Of a stretch of DNA of 10,521 nt, positions 1-6,940 are shown in pieces; position 1 is the stretch's first letter, and each line of letters starts with the position of its first letter. This DNA comes from an uncultured Blautia sp. (GTDB taxonomy: Bacteria; Bacillota; Clostridia; Lachnospirales; Lachnospiraceae), in assembly GCA_937900135.1 (NCBI GenBank), contig CALCDJ010000040.1, forward strand, positions 1 to 10,521. The letters are read 5' to 3'. A program made the position numbers and the translations under genes. The notes under the pieces were generated by a model. It had not been told where the DNA came from, did not search any database, and worked only from the letters and a program-made list of their open reading frames with translations.

Positions 1-40
1 CCGTTTAAAGATACTCCATTTTCTTTTTATCAGACTTTAA

Positions 41-535
41 CTAACTGACATTGTTGAAGGAACTGTAACAAAGGTGGGCAATACAGCGTCAGCAAGCGGA
101 GGTGTGGCAAAATACACCGTAGAGATTTCCATTCCAAAGCAGGAAGAGATGAAAGCAGGTATGAATGCTTCTGCCACCATTGTGATTGAAGAGCGGGAAA
201 ATGTGGTGACCATTCCAGTTAACGCGCTTCAGGAACGGGGAGAGGAAGTTTTTGTTTACACGGAGCAGGAGGAAGATGGGACACTTTCCGGAGAGCAAAA
301 GGTTGTGACTGGTCTGTCTGATGGCGAAAACGTGGAGATCACAGAAGGACTTTCAGAAGGCGATGTGGTGTATTACCAGAAAACCGGCAGCCAGAATACC
401 AGTTCCCAAATGGAAGGAATGCCAGGAGGGGAGATGTCTGGAGATAGACAGAACAGAGAAATGGGAGGCGGTCCTGGAGGAAATCAGAATAATAGCGGTA
501 TGGGTGGTTCCATGGGAACTCCGCCAGAAAGGTAG
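41..535 (+). CDS. Membrane-fusion (periplasmic adaptor-like) protein of a MacAB/Vex-type efflux system, 3' part only
   Basis: This is the C-terminal part of an HlyD/MacA-like adaptor that would link the ABC transporter encoded next to the cell exterior. The readable frame contains the barrel segment EGTVTKVG, then YTVEISIP, KAGMNASATIVIEE and VVTIPVNAL, and ends with the membrane-proximal repeat GLSDGENVEITEGLSEGDVVYY. All are typical of this family. The last 40 or so residues form a Gly/Met/Asn-rich tail. A GTG at 74 can open the frame, but family-like residues (LTDIVEGTV) continue upstream of it to position 41, so 74 is probably not the true start. An in-frame TAA lies at 38-40. The N-terminal signal or membrane anchor and the coiled-coil/lipoyl parts are absent, either outside the window or lost. 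The gene ends directly before the ATPase start, so the two are cotranscribed. Family assignment is firm; the state of the 5' part is not. Confidence 0.8.
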   Translation, partial: LTDIVEGTVTKVGNTASASGGVAKYTVEISIPKQEEMKAGMNASATIVIEERENVVTIPVNALQERGEEVFVYTEQEEDGTLSGEQKVVTGLSDGENVEITEGLSEGDVVYYQKTGSQNTSSQMEGMPGGEMSGDRQNREMGGGPGGNQNNSGMGGSMGTPPER

Positions 536-541
536 GTGAAG

Positions 542-1219
542 ATGGAGATGATTGAGCTGAAAGAGGTTTCCAAGATCTATACCATCGGAGAAGAACAGGT
601 ATATGCCCTGAATCATGCAAATATGAAAATCCGGGAGGGAGAATTTGTCAGCATCATAGGTCCCTCTGGAAGCGGAAAGTCTACGATGATGAACATTATT
701 GGATGTCTGGATGTGGCAGATGAGGGAGAGTATATTCTGGACGGGATTTCCATTGAACAGTATTCAGAACGGGAGCTGGCGAAAATAAGAAATCGTAAAC
801 TGGGATTTATTTTTCAGAACTTCAATTTGCTGCCAAAGCTTACAGCAGAAGAAAATGTGGAGCTGCCTCTTCTCTATCAGGGAGTAAAGGCTTCTGAGCG
901 CAGAAGAAGAGTCCGCGAGGCGCTGGAACGGGTAGAACTGTCCCATCGGCTTCATCACCGTCCCACAGAGCTTTCCGGCGGTCAGCAGCAAAGGGTTGCC
1001 ATTGCAAGAGCACTGGTAACCTGTCCTTCACTTTTTCTTGCAGATGAACCCACAGGAAACCTGGACACAAAAACAGGGGAAGAGATCATGCGTCTGTTTC
1101 ACGAACTTCATGAAGCAGGGAATACCATTGTTCTGATTACCCATGACAATGGTGTGGCAGAAGAAGCGGAACGTAAAATCAGAATTCGGGATGGATCTGT
1201 GGAAGAGGTGGCGGTATGA
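542..1219 (+). CDS. ABC transporter ATP-binding protein, MacB/LolD-like
   Basis: ATPase subunit that powers export by the permease encoded next. All the nucleotide-binding motifs are visible: Walker A GPSGSGKST (about residues 40-48), Q-loop FIFQNFNLLP, signature LSGGQQQRVAIARAL, Walker B LFLADEPTGNLD and H-loop LITHD. Length (225 aa) is normal for a stand-alone MacB/LolD-type ATPase. Three starts are possible: GTG 536, ATG 542 and ATG 548. ATG 542 is preferred because AAAGG at 528-532 is well spaced. ATG 548 (MIELKEVSKIY) also fits the usual family N-terminus and has AGGTG at 534-538. The stop overlaps the permease start by 4 bp (ATGA), a sign of translational coupling. The substrate cannot be read from the sequence; relatives export peptides, antibiotics or lipoproteins. 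Confidence 0.95.
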   Translation: MEMIELKEVSKIYTIGEEQVYALNHANMKIREGEFVSIIGPSGSGKSTMMNIIGCLDVADEGEYILDGISIEQYSERELAKIRNRKLGFIFQNFNLLPKLTAEENVELPLLYQGVKASERRRRVREALERVELSHRLHHRPTELSGGQQQRVAIARALVTCPSLFLADEPTGNLDTKTGEEIMRLFHELHEAGNTIVLITHDNGVAEEAERKIRIRDGSVEEVAV

Positions 1220-2448
1220 TCTGGCAGACATGGAAAATGTCCTGGGCCGCTGTCTGCGCCAATAAACTTCGTACCTTTCTGACCATGCTGGGAATTATCA
1301 TTGGCGTGGTGGCGCTGATTGTGCTGGTGTCCATTGCAGACGGAGCCTCTTCCTCTGTTTCGGAACAGATTTCTGATATGGGTTCCAGCTATCTGACAGT
1401 ACGTATCACAGATGACAAGGAAAATCCCATTCGTCTCGGGGAATTTTCCACTCTCCTGAAAGACGATGCGCTGCAGGCGGCTGCTCCTTATGGAAGAACA
1501 AGCGTTACAGCAAAAAGCGGTTATACCAGTGGAACCATGAGTGTGTCCGGGACAACAGGAAGTTATTTTGAAATTATGAATCTGGAATTGTCTTATGGGA
1601 GAAATCTGAAACAGACGGATCTGGAAAATAATTCTCTGGTGATTATCGTCAGTGCAGATACTGCTGTGGAGTCTTTCGGACGGGAGGATGCTGTGGGAGA
1701 AGTTCTGTCTCTTAATGGAAAAAGCTTCTTGATCGTAGGAGTTCTTTCTGATGAAAATTCTTCGCTTACCACAGGACAGGGAATGACAGGAAATACCAGT
1801 ACCTCCGAAGACAATTCTCAGACAGAAACTGTGACTTTGGAAGGATACGTCCCTTACTCTTCCTTTACCAGAATGTCTGATCAGGCGTTGGATATTACGC
1901 AGTTTTATGTGTCTTCCTCTGATGAGGAATCCATGGAACAGGCAGAGGCCGCAGTAGAGAAAATTCTTCTGGAACGCCTTTCCGGGGATGAGGATGCTTT
2001 TACGATTGTAAATCAGTCAGAAATTATGAGCGCAATGGAAAGTGTCAATGATACCATGTCACTGATGCTGGGGGGAATCGCAGCAATTTCCCTTCTGGTA
2101 GGAGGAATTGGAATCATGAATATCATGATGGTTTCTGTTACAGAGAGAACAAAAGAAATTGGAATCCGTAAGGCTATTGGGGCTGGAAGGGGCGGAATCA
2201 TGCTTCAGTTCCTTCTGGAGGCTCTGATGGTGAGTATGATGGGGTGTCTTGCAGGAATCGTACTGTCTTTTCTGATTCTGAAAGGGGCTGGAATGGTGAT
2301 GGAAGGCTCTATGAGTTTTCAAATGGATGGAAGGGTTGCCTGGATCTCCGTACTTTTTTCCCTTCTCAATGGTGTGATATTCGGTCTTTACCCGGCCAAC
2401 AAAGCCGCAAGGAAAAAGCCCATTGATGCTCTTAGATATTCCGGATAA
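1216..2448 (+). CDS. MacB/FtsX-type ABC transporter permease
   Basis: Membrane subunit of the efflux ABC transporter. The architecture is that of the MacB family. There is one N-terminal membrane helix (about residues 21-41, FLTMLGIIIGVVALIVLVSI), a large extracellular MacB-core domain (about 45-275), then three C-terminal helices of the FtsX domain (roughly 282-305, 329-352 and 370-392). The conserved cytoplasmic motif SVTERTKEIGIRKAIGA follows the second helix, and the protein ends YPANKAARKKPIDALRYSG, as is usual. At 410 aa it is full length with no interruption, unlike its adaptor and regulator neighbours. Start ATG 1216 overlaps the ATPase stop. It would pair with the upstream ATPase and adaptor in a tripartite-like pump of the type found in Gram-positives. 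Substrate unknown. Confidence 0.93.
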   Translation: MIWQTWKMSWAAVCANKLRTFLTMLGIIIGVVALIVLVSIADGASSSVSEQISDMGSSYLTVRITDDKENPIRLGEFSTLLKDDALQAAAPYGRTSVTAKSGYTSGTMSVSGTTGSYFEIMNLELSYGRNLKQTDLENNSLVIIVSADTAVESFGREDAVGEVLSLNGKSFLIVGVLSDENSSLTTGQGMTGNTSTSEDNSQTETVTLEGYVPYSSFTRMSDQALDITQFYVSSSDEESMEQAEAAVEKILLERLSGDEDAFTIVNQSEIMSAMESVNDTMSLMLGGIAAISLLVGGIGIMNIMMVSVTERTKEIGIRKAIGAGRGGIMLQFLLEALMVSMMGCLAGIVLSFLILKGAGMVMEGSMSFQMDGRVAWISVLFSLLNGVIFGLYPANKAARKKPIDALRYSG

Positions 2449-2465
2449 AGGAACGTCTCTTTGCC

Positions 2466-2494
2466 TTTACGGAAAAGGGAAAGAATGCTATACT
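2466..2494 (+). promoter_or_regulatory. Probable sigma-A promoter for the two-component genes
   Basis: Between the permease stop and the response regulator start there is TTTACG at 2466-2471 (4 of 6 matches to TTGACA), a 17-bp spacer and TATACT at 2489-2494 (5 of 6 matches to TATAAT). A TG at 2486-2487 makes an extended -10. Transcription would begin near 2500, leaving a leader of about 20 nt before the ATG. This would let the regulator and kinase be expressed apart from the transporter. Predicted from sequence only. Confidence 0.55.
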
Positions 2495-2521
2495 GATTTA
2501 GAAAAACAGAGGAGGGATACC

Positions 2522-3127
2522 ATGCGTCTTTTACTGGCAGAAGATGAAAAAGAGCTTTCCAATGCTCTGACTGTGATTCTGAAACACAATAACTATTCAG
2601 TGGATGCCGTGTATCATGGAGAGGATGCCCTTACAGTGCTTCGCCGTTTGAGAGAACAGGGGAATACCATTCCGGTTCTCATACTTACCGCAAAGGCAGA
2701 GGTGGATGACCGGGTACTGGGATTGGACTGCGGAGCCGACGATTATCTTACCAAGCCTTTTGCCGCAAGAGAATTGCTGGCGCGGCTGCGATCCATCACA
2801 AGGAGACGCACAGAGACACTGGGAACGAACCTTCAGTTTGGAAATCTGTCCCTGGACAGAGCCAGATATGAGCTTTCTTCTCCCTTTGGGTCCCTCCGTC
2901 TTGCCAATAAAGAATATCAGATGATGGAAATCCTTATGAGCAATCCGGGGCAACCCATTTCCACAGACCGCTTTATGGAAAAAGTCTGGGGCTTTAACAG
3001 CGAGGCAGACCGCAGCGTAGTATGGGTTTATTTGTCTAACCTGCGAAAAAAACTGTCTTCTCTTGAGGCAGATGTACAGATTAAGGCAGCCAGAAATCAG
3101 GGATATTCCCTGGAGAAACAGCTATGA
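2522..3127 (+). CDS. OmpR/PhoB-family response regulator with a deleted phosphoacceptor region
   Basis: Response regulator, 201 aa, with a receiver domain followed by a C-terminal winged-helix DNA-binding domain (about residues 105-201: ANKEYQMMEILMSNPGQPIS, then VWVYLSNLRKKL and NQGYSLE). The start is ATG 2522 with AGGAGG at 2510-2515. Receiver landmarks E7/D8, the Thr of LILTAK (T56) and the Lys of LTKPF (K78) are present. However, the text runs directly from GEDAL (33-37) to TVLRRLREQGN (38-48). In this family about 23 residues normally lie there, carrying strand 3 with the phosphorylated Asp and the following MMP-x-MDG motif. T56 and K78 sit about 23 positions earlier than usual and the protein is about 23 residues short, both matching an in-frame loss. 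The stop overlaps the kinase start (ATGA). Normal phosphorylation looks impossible; DNA binding could survive. Confidence 0.9.
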   Translation: MRLLLAEDEKELSNALTVILKHNNYSVDAVYHGEDALTVLRRLREQGNTIPVLILTAKAEVDDRVLGLDCGADDYLTKPFAARELLARLRSITRRRTETLGTNLQFGNLSLDRARYELSSPFGSLRLANKEYQMMEILMSNPGQPISTDRFMEKVWGFNSEADRSVVWVYLSNLRKKLSSLEADVQIKAARNQGYSLEKQL

Positions 3128-4423
3128 TCAGGGAACTGCGAAAAAAATTCATTCTGGTATCCATGTGTTCTATGATGGTGGTGCTTCTGGGCATTGTAGG
3201 GGGAATTCTGTTTGCCGGATATGGAAGAATGGTGAATCGAGCAGATCAGGTGCTTCAAATGCTGGCAGAAAATAACGGAGAATTTCCTCATATGAATCCG
3301 GATCGGAATCCGGAACAGAATGATGAGAACCAAAAAAAAGGAAGAAGACAAAATAAAACCTCCGGAAAAACCAGAGGGTTTTGTTTTTGGGAAGAGAGGA
3401 AGACAGATGTCTTTGGAGGCTCCTTATGAAACCAGATATTTTTCTGTGATTTTGGACGAGGAGGGAAATCCCCAGGAAGCGCAGACTGGAAATATTGCTT
3501 CGGTGCAGGAAGAAACAGCAAAGGAGTACGGAGCGGCTGTGTGGCAGAAGAAAAAAACGGTCGGTTTTTATAAAAATTACCGCTTTTGGAAGCAAAATAC
3601 ACCGATTCCGATGGTGATCTTTGTGGACTGCACCCGGGAACTGGAGAATTTTTATGGACTTCTTTGCAGCAGTATTTTTGTTGCTTTGTCCGGTTGGTCT
3701 TTAGTGCTGCTCCTGGTACTTTTTCTATCCAGAAAGGTATTTCAGCCAGTGGCAGAAAGTTATGAGAAGCAGAAGCAATTTATCACAGATGCCAGCCATG
3801 AGCTCAAAACACCTCTGACTATCATTGATGCCAATACGGAGGTATTGGAGCTGATGGAGGGAGAAAACGAGTGGACGACCAGCATTCGAAATCAGGTAAA
3901 ACGACTGACACAGCTTACGGGGCAGATGGTAGCGCTGAGTCGTATGGAGGAAGGTGGGCAGGAAAAGAAAATGTGTATGCTTCCTCTTTCTCAGGTAATG
4001 CTTAATGCTGCAGAGCCCTTCTGTCAGGTTGCAGAACAGGATGGAAAGGTGCTGCTTCTTTCAATAGAGCCAGAGGTGGAAGGAAAGGGAAATGAAATTC
4101 TGCTGGTTCAGCTGGTCTCATTGCTTTTAGATAATGCATTAAAATATTCTCTGCCAGAAAGCAGGATTTCGTTTTCTTTTCGAAAAAAGGGAAGGCGGGC
4201 AGAGCTTGTGGTTTCTAATGAAACAGCTATGGTTGCTGGAGGAAATCAGGATATTCTTTTTGAGCGTTTTTACAGAACTGATGCATCCCGTAATTCCGAG
4301 ACAGGAGGCTCAGGGATCGGTCTTTCTATAGCAAGGGCAATCGTCGAAACACATAAAGGACGGATTCATGCCAACTGCGCAGACGGAAGGACCATAGTAT
4401 TTACAGCCCTATGGGAACGATAA
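3124..4423 (+). pseudogene. Sensor histidine kinase, broken by a frameshift in an A8 run
   Basis: Membrane sensor kinase that would partner the upstream response regulator. The first piece (3124-3429) opens at ATG 3124 and encodes a cytoplasmic start, a membrane helix (about residues 10-32, FILVSMCSMMVVLLGIVGGI) and the beginning of the sensor domain, then runs into out-of-frame sequence. The second piece (open from 3320 to 4423) carries the rest of the sensor, a second membrane helix (FVALSGWSLVLLLVLFL), the HisKA motif DASHELKTPLT (His codon 3797-3799), the N-box LLDNALKYS, LFERFYRTDASR and the G-box GGSGIGLSIA. The pieces join if one A is removed from A8 at 3332-3339, giving QKKEEDKIKPPEKPEGF. 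The joined protein would be about 432 aa, normal for the family. It may be a real mutation, a sequencing error, or restored by slippage. Confidence 0.87.
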
Positions 4424-4436
4424 AAGGAGAAGAGTT

Positions 4437-5210
4437 ATGAAGATAAGATTGATCCGTCATGGAGATCCGGATTATGTAAATGACACACTCACAGAAAAAG
4501 GAAAAAGAGAGGCAGGCCTTCTGGCAGCTATGGCGCATAGACTGAATCTTGGGGATTGTTATATGTCACCTCTTGGGAGAGCCATGCATACTGCAGAATA
4601 TTCCTTAAAAGCAGTGGGAAAGGAAGCAGAAATTATGGATTGGCTCCAGGAATTTCCGGTTCATGTAGATGTCAATGATTCAGAAATTCTGCAGAAAGCT
4701 TATCCGGATGTGGAATTTAAGGACGGAAAATTCCAGCCTCGTATTGCCTGGGATATGGTTCCGGGATATTGGACGGAGCATCCGGAATACAGCCATCCAA
4801 CACAGTGGAGAGAGTCGGAAGTAGCAAAGCATAGCGATCTCGTCCCGTTATATGATCATGTAGCAGAAGAGTTTGACAAGCTTTTGGCGAAATATGGTTA
4901 TGTAAGGGAGGGGAATCATTACCGGGTAGAAAAGGAAAGTGATGAAACGATCACACTGTTCTGCCATTTTGGAATTGCATGCGTACTCCTTTCCAGATTG
5001 TGGAGTATGTCGCCTTTTGTTTTATGGCACAGCCTGGCGCTGGCGCCAACATCTGTAAGTGAGGTGGTGTCAGAGGAAAGAGAGCAGGGAATTGCTTATT
5101 TTCGAGGGCTTCGTCTTGGCGATATCTCTCACTTGTATGCGGGAGAAGAGGAGCCGTCTTTTGCTTGCAGATTTTGTGAGACATATGGAAATAAAGAACA
5201 GAGACATTAA
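4437..5210 (+). CDS. Histidine phosphatase superfamily protein (phosphoglycerate-mutase-like)
   Basis: A 257-aa member of the histidine phosphatase (branch 1, phosphoglycerate-mutase-like) superfamily. The N-terminus KIRLIRHGDPDY carries the catalytic RHG motif (R7, H8, G9). A second active-site His lies in FCHFG (H177). The segment MSPLGRAMHTAEY corresponds to the conserved loop SPLxRAxxTA, with a phosphate-binding Arg. The start is ATG 4437 with AAGGAGA at 4424-4430. The gene follows the kinase stop by 13 bp, so it is probably cotranscribed with the two-component genes, though nothing shows a shared job. It is longer than cofactor-dependent mutases in the insert between the two His motifs. 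The substrate is unknown; members include sugar-phosphate phosphatases and broad phosphomonoesterases. No signal peptide is visible, so it should act in the cytoplasm. Confidence 0.88.
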   Translation: MKIRLIRHGDPDYVNDTLTEKGKREAGLLAAMAHRLNLGDCYMSPLGRAMHTAEYSLKAVGKEAEIMDWLQEFPVHVDVNDSEILQKAYPDVEFKDGKFQPRIAWDMVPGYWTEHPEYSHPTQWRESEVAKHSDLVPLYDHVAEEFDKLLAKYGYVREGNHYRVEKESDETITLFCHFGIACVLLSRLWSMSPFVLWHSLALAPTSVSEVVSEEREQGIAYFRGLRLGDISHLYAGEEEPSFACRFCETYGNKEQRH

Positions 5211-5218
5211 ACCTTAGC

Positions 5219-5235
5219 TGTGGGTCTGTCCCACG
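5219..5235 (+). other. Small hairpin between phosphatase and araC-type genes
   Basis: GTGGG at 5220-5224 and CCCAC at 5230-5234 enclose a 5-nt loop (TCTGT), with a possible T-G pair outside. There is no T-run after it on either strand, so it is not a standard intrinsic terminator. It lies in the 62-bp gap before the AraC-family gene. Confidence 0.3.
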
Positions 5236-5272
5236 GAAAAAGACAGGCAGGAAAATGGCGGAGGTGGAGAGA

Positions 5273-6118
5273 ATGGAATATCAGCATGAACTGGTTATTC
5301 CCAATGAGGGACTGCCCTTTAAGCTTTTTCTTTTTGAGGGAAGTAAAGGCGGATATGTAAGAGAGAAGCACTGGCATACTTCTGTGGAGATTTTTACAGT
5401 TCTGGAAGGGAAGCTGACATTTTTTCTCAACGAAGAAGAATGTCCTCTGGAAGCAGGTGAATTTCTGATCATCAACTCCAATGAAATCCACTCCATTCAC
5501 GCTCCAGAGCAGAATAAGACTGTGGTTCTTCAGATTCCCCTGAAACAGTTTGAGGGGTATTTTACTGCGCAGAGATTTATCCGTTTCTGCAGAAACAGAA
5601 AAGAAAAAGAGATGTCACCCAATGAGAAAGACCGCCAGTTTGCAGAACGGATTCGGAAATTGTATCAGGTCTACAGTGAAAAAGAGGTGGGCTATGAATT
5701 TCGTACCTGTTCTCTTTATTATGAAATCATGTATCTTCTGGTAACCAGATATCGTGAGACAGAGGTACAGGAACGGGAACTGCTTCATAGCAGAAGACTG
5801 GATGCGCTTTCCAAGATCACCGGATATATGCGGGAGCATTACCGGGAAGAACTGAAGCTGACCCAGGTGGCTTCCATGTTTGGCTATTCGCCAGAGTATT
5901 TGTCAAGAATGTTCCGAAAATATGCGAAGGTCAATTTCAAGACATATTTGCAGGATATCCGCATGGCTTATGCCTATCGGGAGTTGATGAATACGGACAA
6001 AACCATCAGCCAGATTGCTCTGGATCACGGATTTTGCGGCAGCAGAGGGTTTTCTAAAGAATTTAAAAAACGATATCACAGGCTGCCAAGTGAGGTTCGG
6101 GGAGAAAAATTGTTGTAA
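5273..6118 (+). CDS. AraC-family transcriptional regulator with N-terminal cupin domain
   Basis: A 281-aa DNA-binding regulator. The N-terminal half is a cupin sensor domain (about residues 28-80: KHWHTSVEIFTVLEGKLTF, then LEAGEFLIINSNEIHSI), the usual ligand-binding fold of sugar-responsive AraC regulators. The C-terminal 100 residues hold the two helix-turn-helix motifs: LTQVASMFGYSPEYLSRMFR, then ISQIALDHGFCGSRGFSKEF, followed by KKRYHRLPSEVR. ATG 5273 is chosen because GGAGG at 5260-5264 is spaced 8 nt from it. An in-frame ATG at 5255 would add six residues and has only a weak AGG upstream. It lies directly before a sugar isomerase/kinase operon in the same direction, which makes it the likely activator or repressor of that operon. 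The inducer is not known; an aldopentose or 6-deoxyhexose would fit. Confidence 0.92.
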   Translation: MEYQHELVIPNEGLPFKLFLFEGSKGGYVREKHWHTSVEIFTVLEGKLTFFLNEEECPLEAGEFLIINSNEIHSIHAPEQNKTVVLQIPLKQFEGYFTAQRFIRFCRNRKEKEMSPNEKDRQFAERIRKLYQVYSEKEVGYEFRTCSLYYEIMYLLVTRYRETEVQERELLHSRRLDALSKITGYMREHYREELKLTQVASMFGYSPEYLSRMFRKYAKVNFKTYLQDIRMAYAYRELMNTDKTISQIALDHGFCGSRGFSKEFKKRYHRLPSEVRGEKLL

Positions 6119-6132
6119 TTGTGCATATAAAT

Positions 6133-6153
6133 ATAAAATCTCAGGGATTTTAT
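6133..6153. promoter_or_regulatory. Palindrome in the leader of the sugar operon
   Basis: A perfect 8-bp inverted repeat: ATAAAATC at 6133-6140 and GATTTTAT at 6146-6153, separated by TCAGG. It lies 15 bp after the stop of the AraC-type gene. It could be an operator for a dimeric regulator or a weak mRNA hairpin. AraC proteins more often bind direct repeats, so the binding protein is not clear. Confidence 0.35.
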
Positions 6154-6214
6154 GGCTGACGCAGATACAGATAAATGTCAAAAAAGTGCCATAGAATAGA
6201 CAAGAAAAAAGGCG

Positions 6215-6246
6215 AAAAGCATACCAGCTTATGGTATGCTTTTTTT
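6215..6246 (+). terminator. Rho-independent terminator upstream of the sugar operon
   Basis: AGCATACC at 6218-6225 pairs perfectly with GGTATGCT at 6233-6240, and A6226/T6232 adds one more pair. Seven T follow (6240-6246), while AAA at 6215-6217 can extend the stem. This is a textbook intrinsic terminator. It ends transcripts of the AraC-type gene. It lies only 44 bp before the next GTG start, with no good promoter between, so it may also act as an attenuator for the operon. Confidence 0.88.
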
Positions 6247-6290
6247 ATGCAGATGAGCAGGTAAAATGAAATAAAGGAGGTATTTTTCAG

Positions 6291-6908
6291 GTGAAGATTC
6301 AAAATGTAGCAGACGCTTCTTTCCGAAAATATGGAAAAGTGTTGGAGGGATATGATTTTACTGCACTTTTAAAGGAAATGAAACATACACCGGTTCCTGA
6401 AGATGTGGTATATGTGGCATCCGTGGAGGAACTGGAAGCGTTGGAAATTGAAAAAACATTGCAGGATAAGGCGTTCGGGGGTCTGCCTATTCAGATTGGA
6501 TACTGCAATGGACATAATAAGAAACTGAATGCTGTGGAATATCACCGTAATTCAGAAATTAATGTGGCAGTGACAGATATTGTCCTGCTTCTGGGATGTC
6601 AGCAGGACATTGCAGATGATTTTACTTATGAGACAGAAAAAATCGAAGCATTCCTTGTTCCGGCAGGAACTGCCATCGAAGTGTATGCGACCACTCTGCA
6701 TTATGCACCGTGTCACGTACAGGATAGCGGATTCCAGTGTGTAGTTGTTCTTCCAAGAGGAACCAACACAGAGCTGACCTTTGAGACAGGAAAGACCGGA
6801 GAAGAAAGTCTGATGACTGCAAAGAATAAATGGCTGATTGCTCATAAGGAAGCTGGAATTGAAGGCGCTTTTGTAGGACTTGTAGGAGAAAATCTGGAGA
6901 TCGAATAA
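6291..6908 (+). CDS. DUF4867-like, probable cupin-fold protein of a sugar-use operon
   Basis: A 205-aa cytoplasmic protein that I assign, from memory of the family, to DUF4867, an uncharacterised group found beside L-fucose/L-arabinose-isomerase-like enzymes. The start is GTG 6291 with a strong AAGGAGGT at 6274-6281. Visible blocks are the N-terminal FRKYGKVLEGYDFTALL, the central GYCNGHNKKLNAVEYHRNSE, VTDIVLLLGCQQDI, and FLVPAGTAIEVYATTLHYAPC followed by GFQCVVVLPRGTNTEL. The pattern of beta-rich blocks with an H/E-containing central motif and a later His (LHYAPCHV) resembles the cupin fold of ureidoglycolate-lyase-like and sugar-isomerase-like proteins, but no activity is established. It is 32 bp upstream of the isomerase and clearly in the same operon. 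A role on the sugar or sugar phosphate of this pathway is inferred from context only. Confidence 0.78.
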   Translation: MKIQNVADASFRKYGKVLEGYDFTALLKEMKHTPVPEDVVYVASVEELEALEIEKTLQDKAFGGLPIQIGYCNGHNKKLNAVEYHRNSEINVAVTDIVLLLGCQQDIADDFTYETEKIEAFLVPAGTAIEVYATTLHYAPCHVQDSGFQCVVVLPRGTNTELTFETGKTGEESLMTAKNKWLIAHKEAGIEGAFVGLVGENLEIE

Positions 6909-6940
6909 AAATAAGAGAAAAAGAAAAGGAGTAAAAAATC

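Noticed and set aside
2423..2521. Upstream extension of the response regulator frame to ATG 2423
   Set aside because: It overlaps the permease end, the added residues are unlike a receiver N-terminus, and ATG 2522 has a well-placed AGGAGG and starts with MRLLLAEDE.
6239..6267. Promoter after the terminator, using TAAAAT at 6262-6267
   Set aside because: No acceptable -35 at 16-18 bp, and transcription would begin within the ribosome binding site of the next gene.
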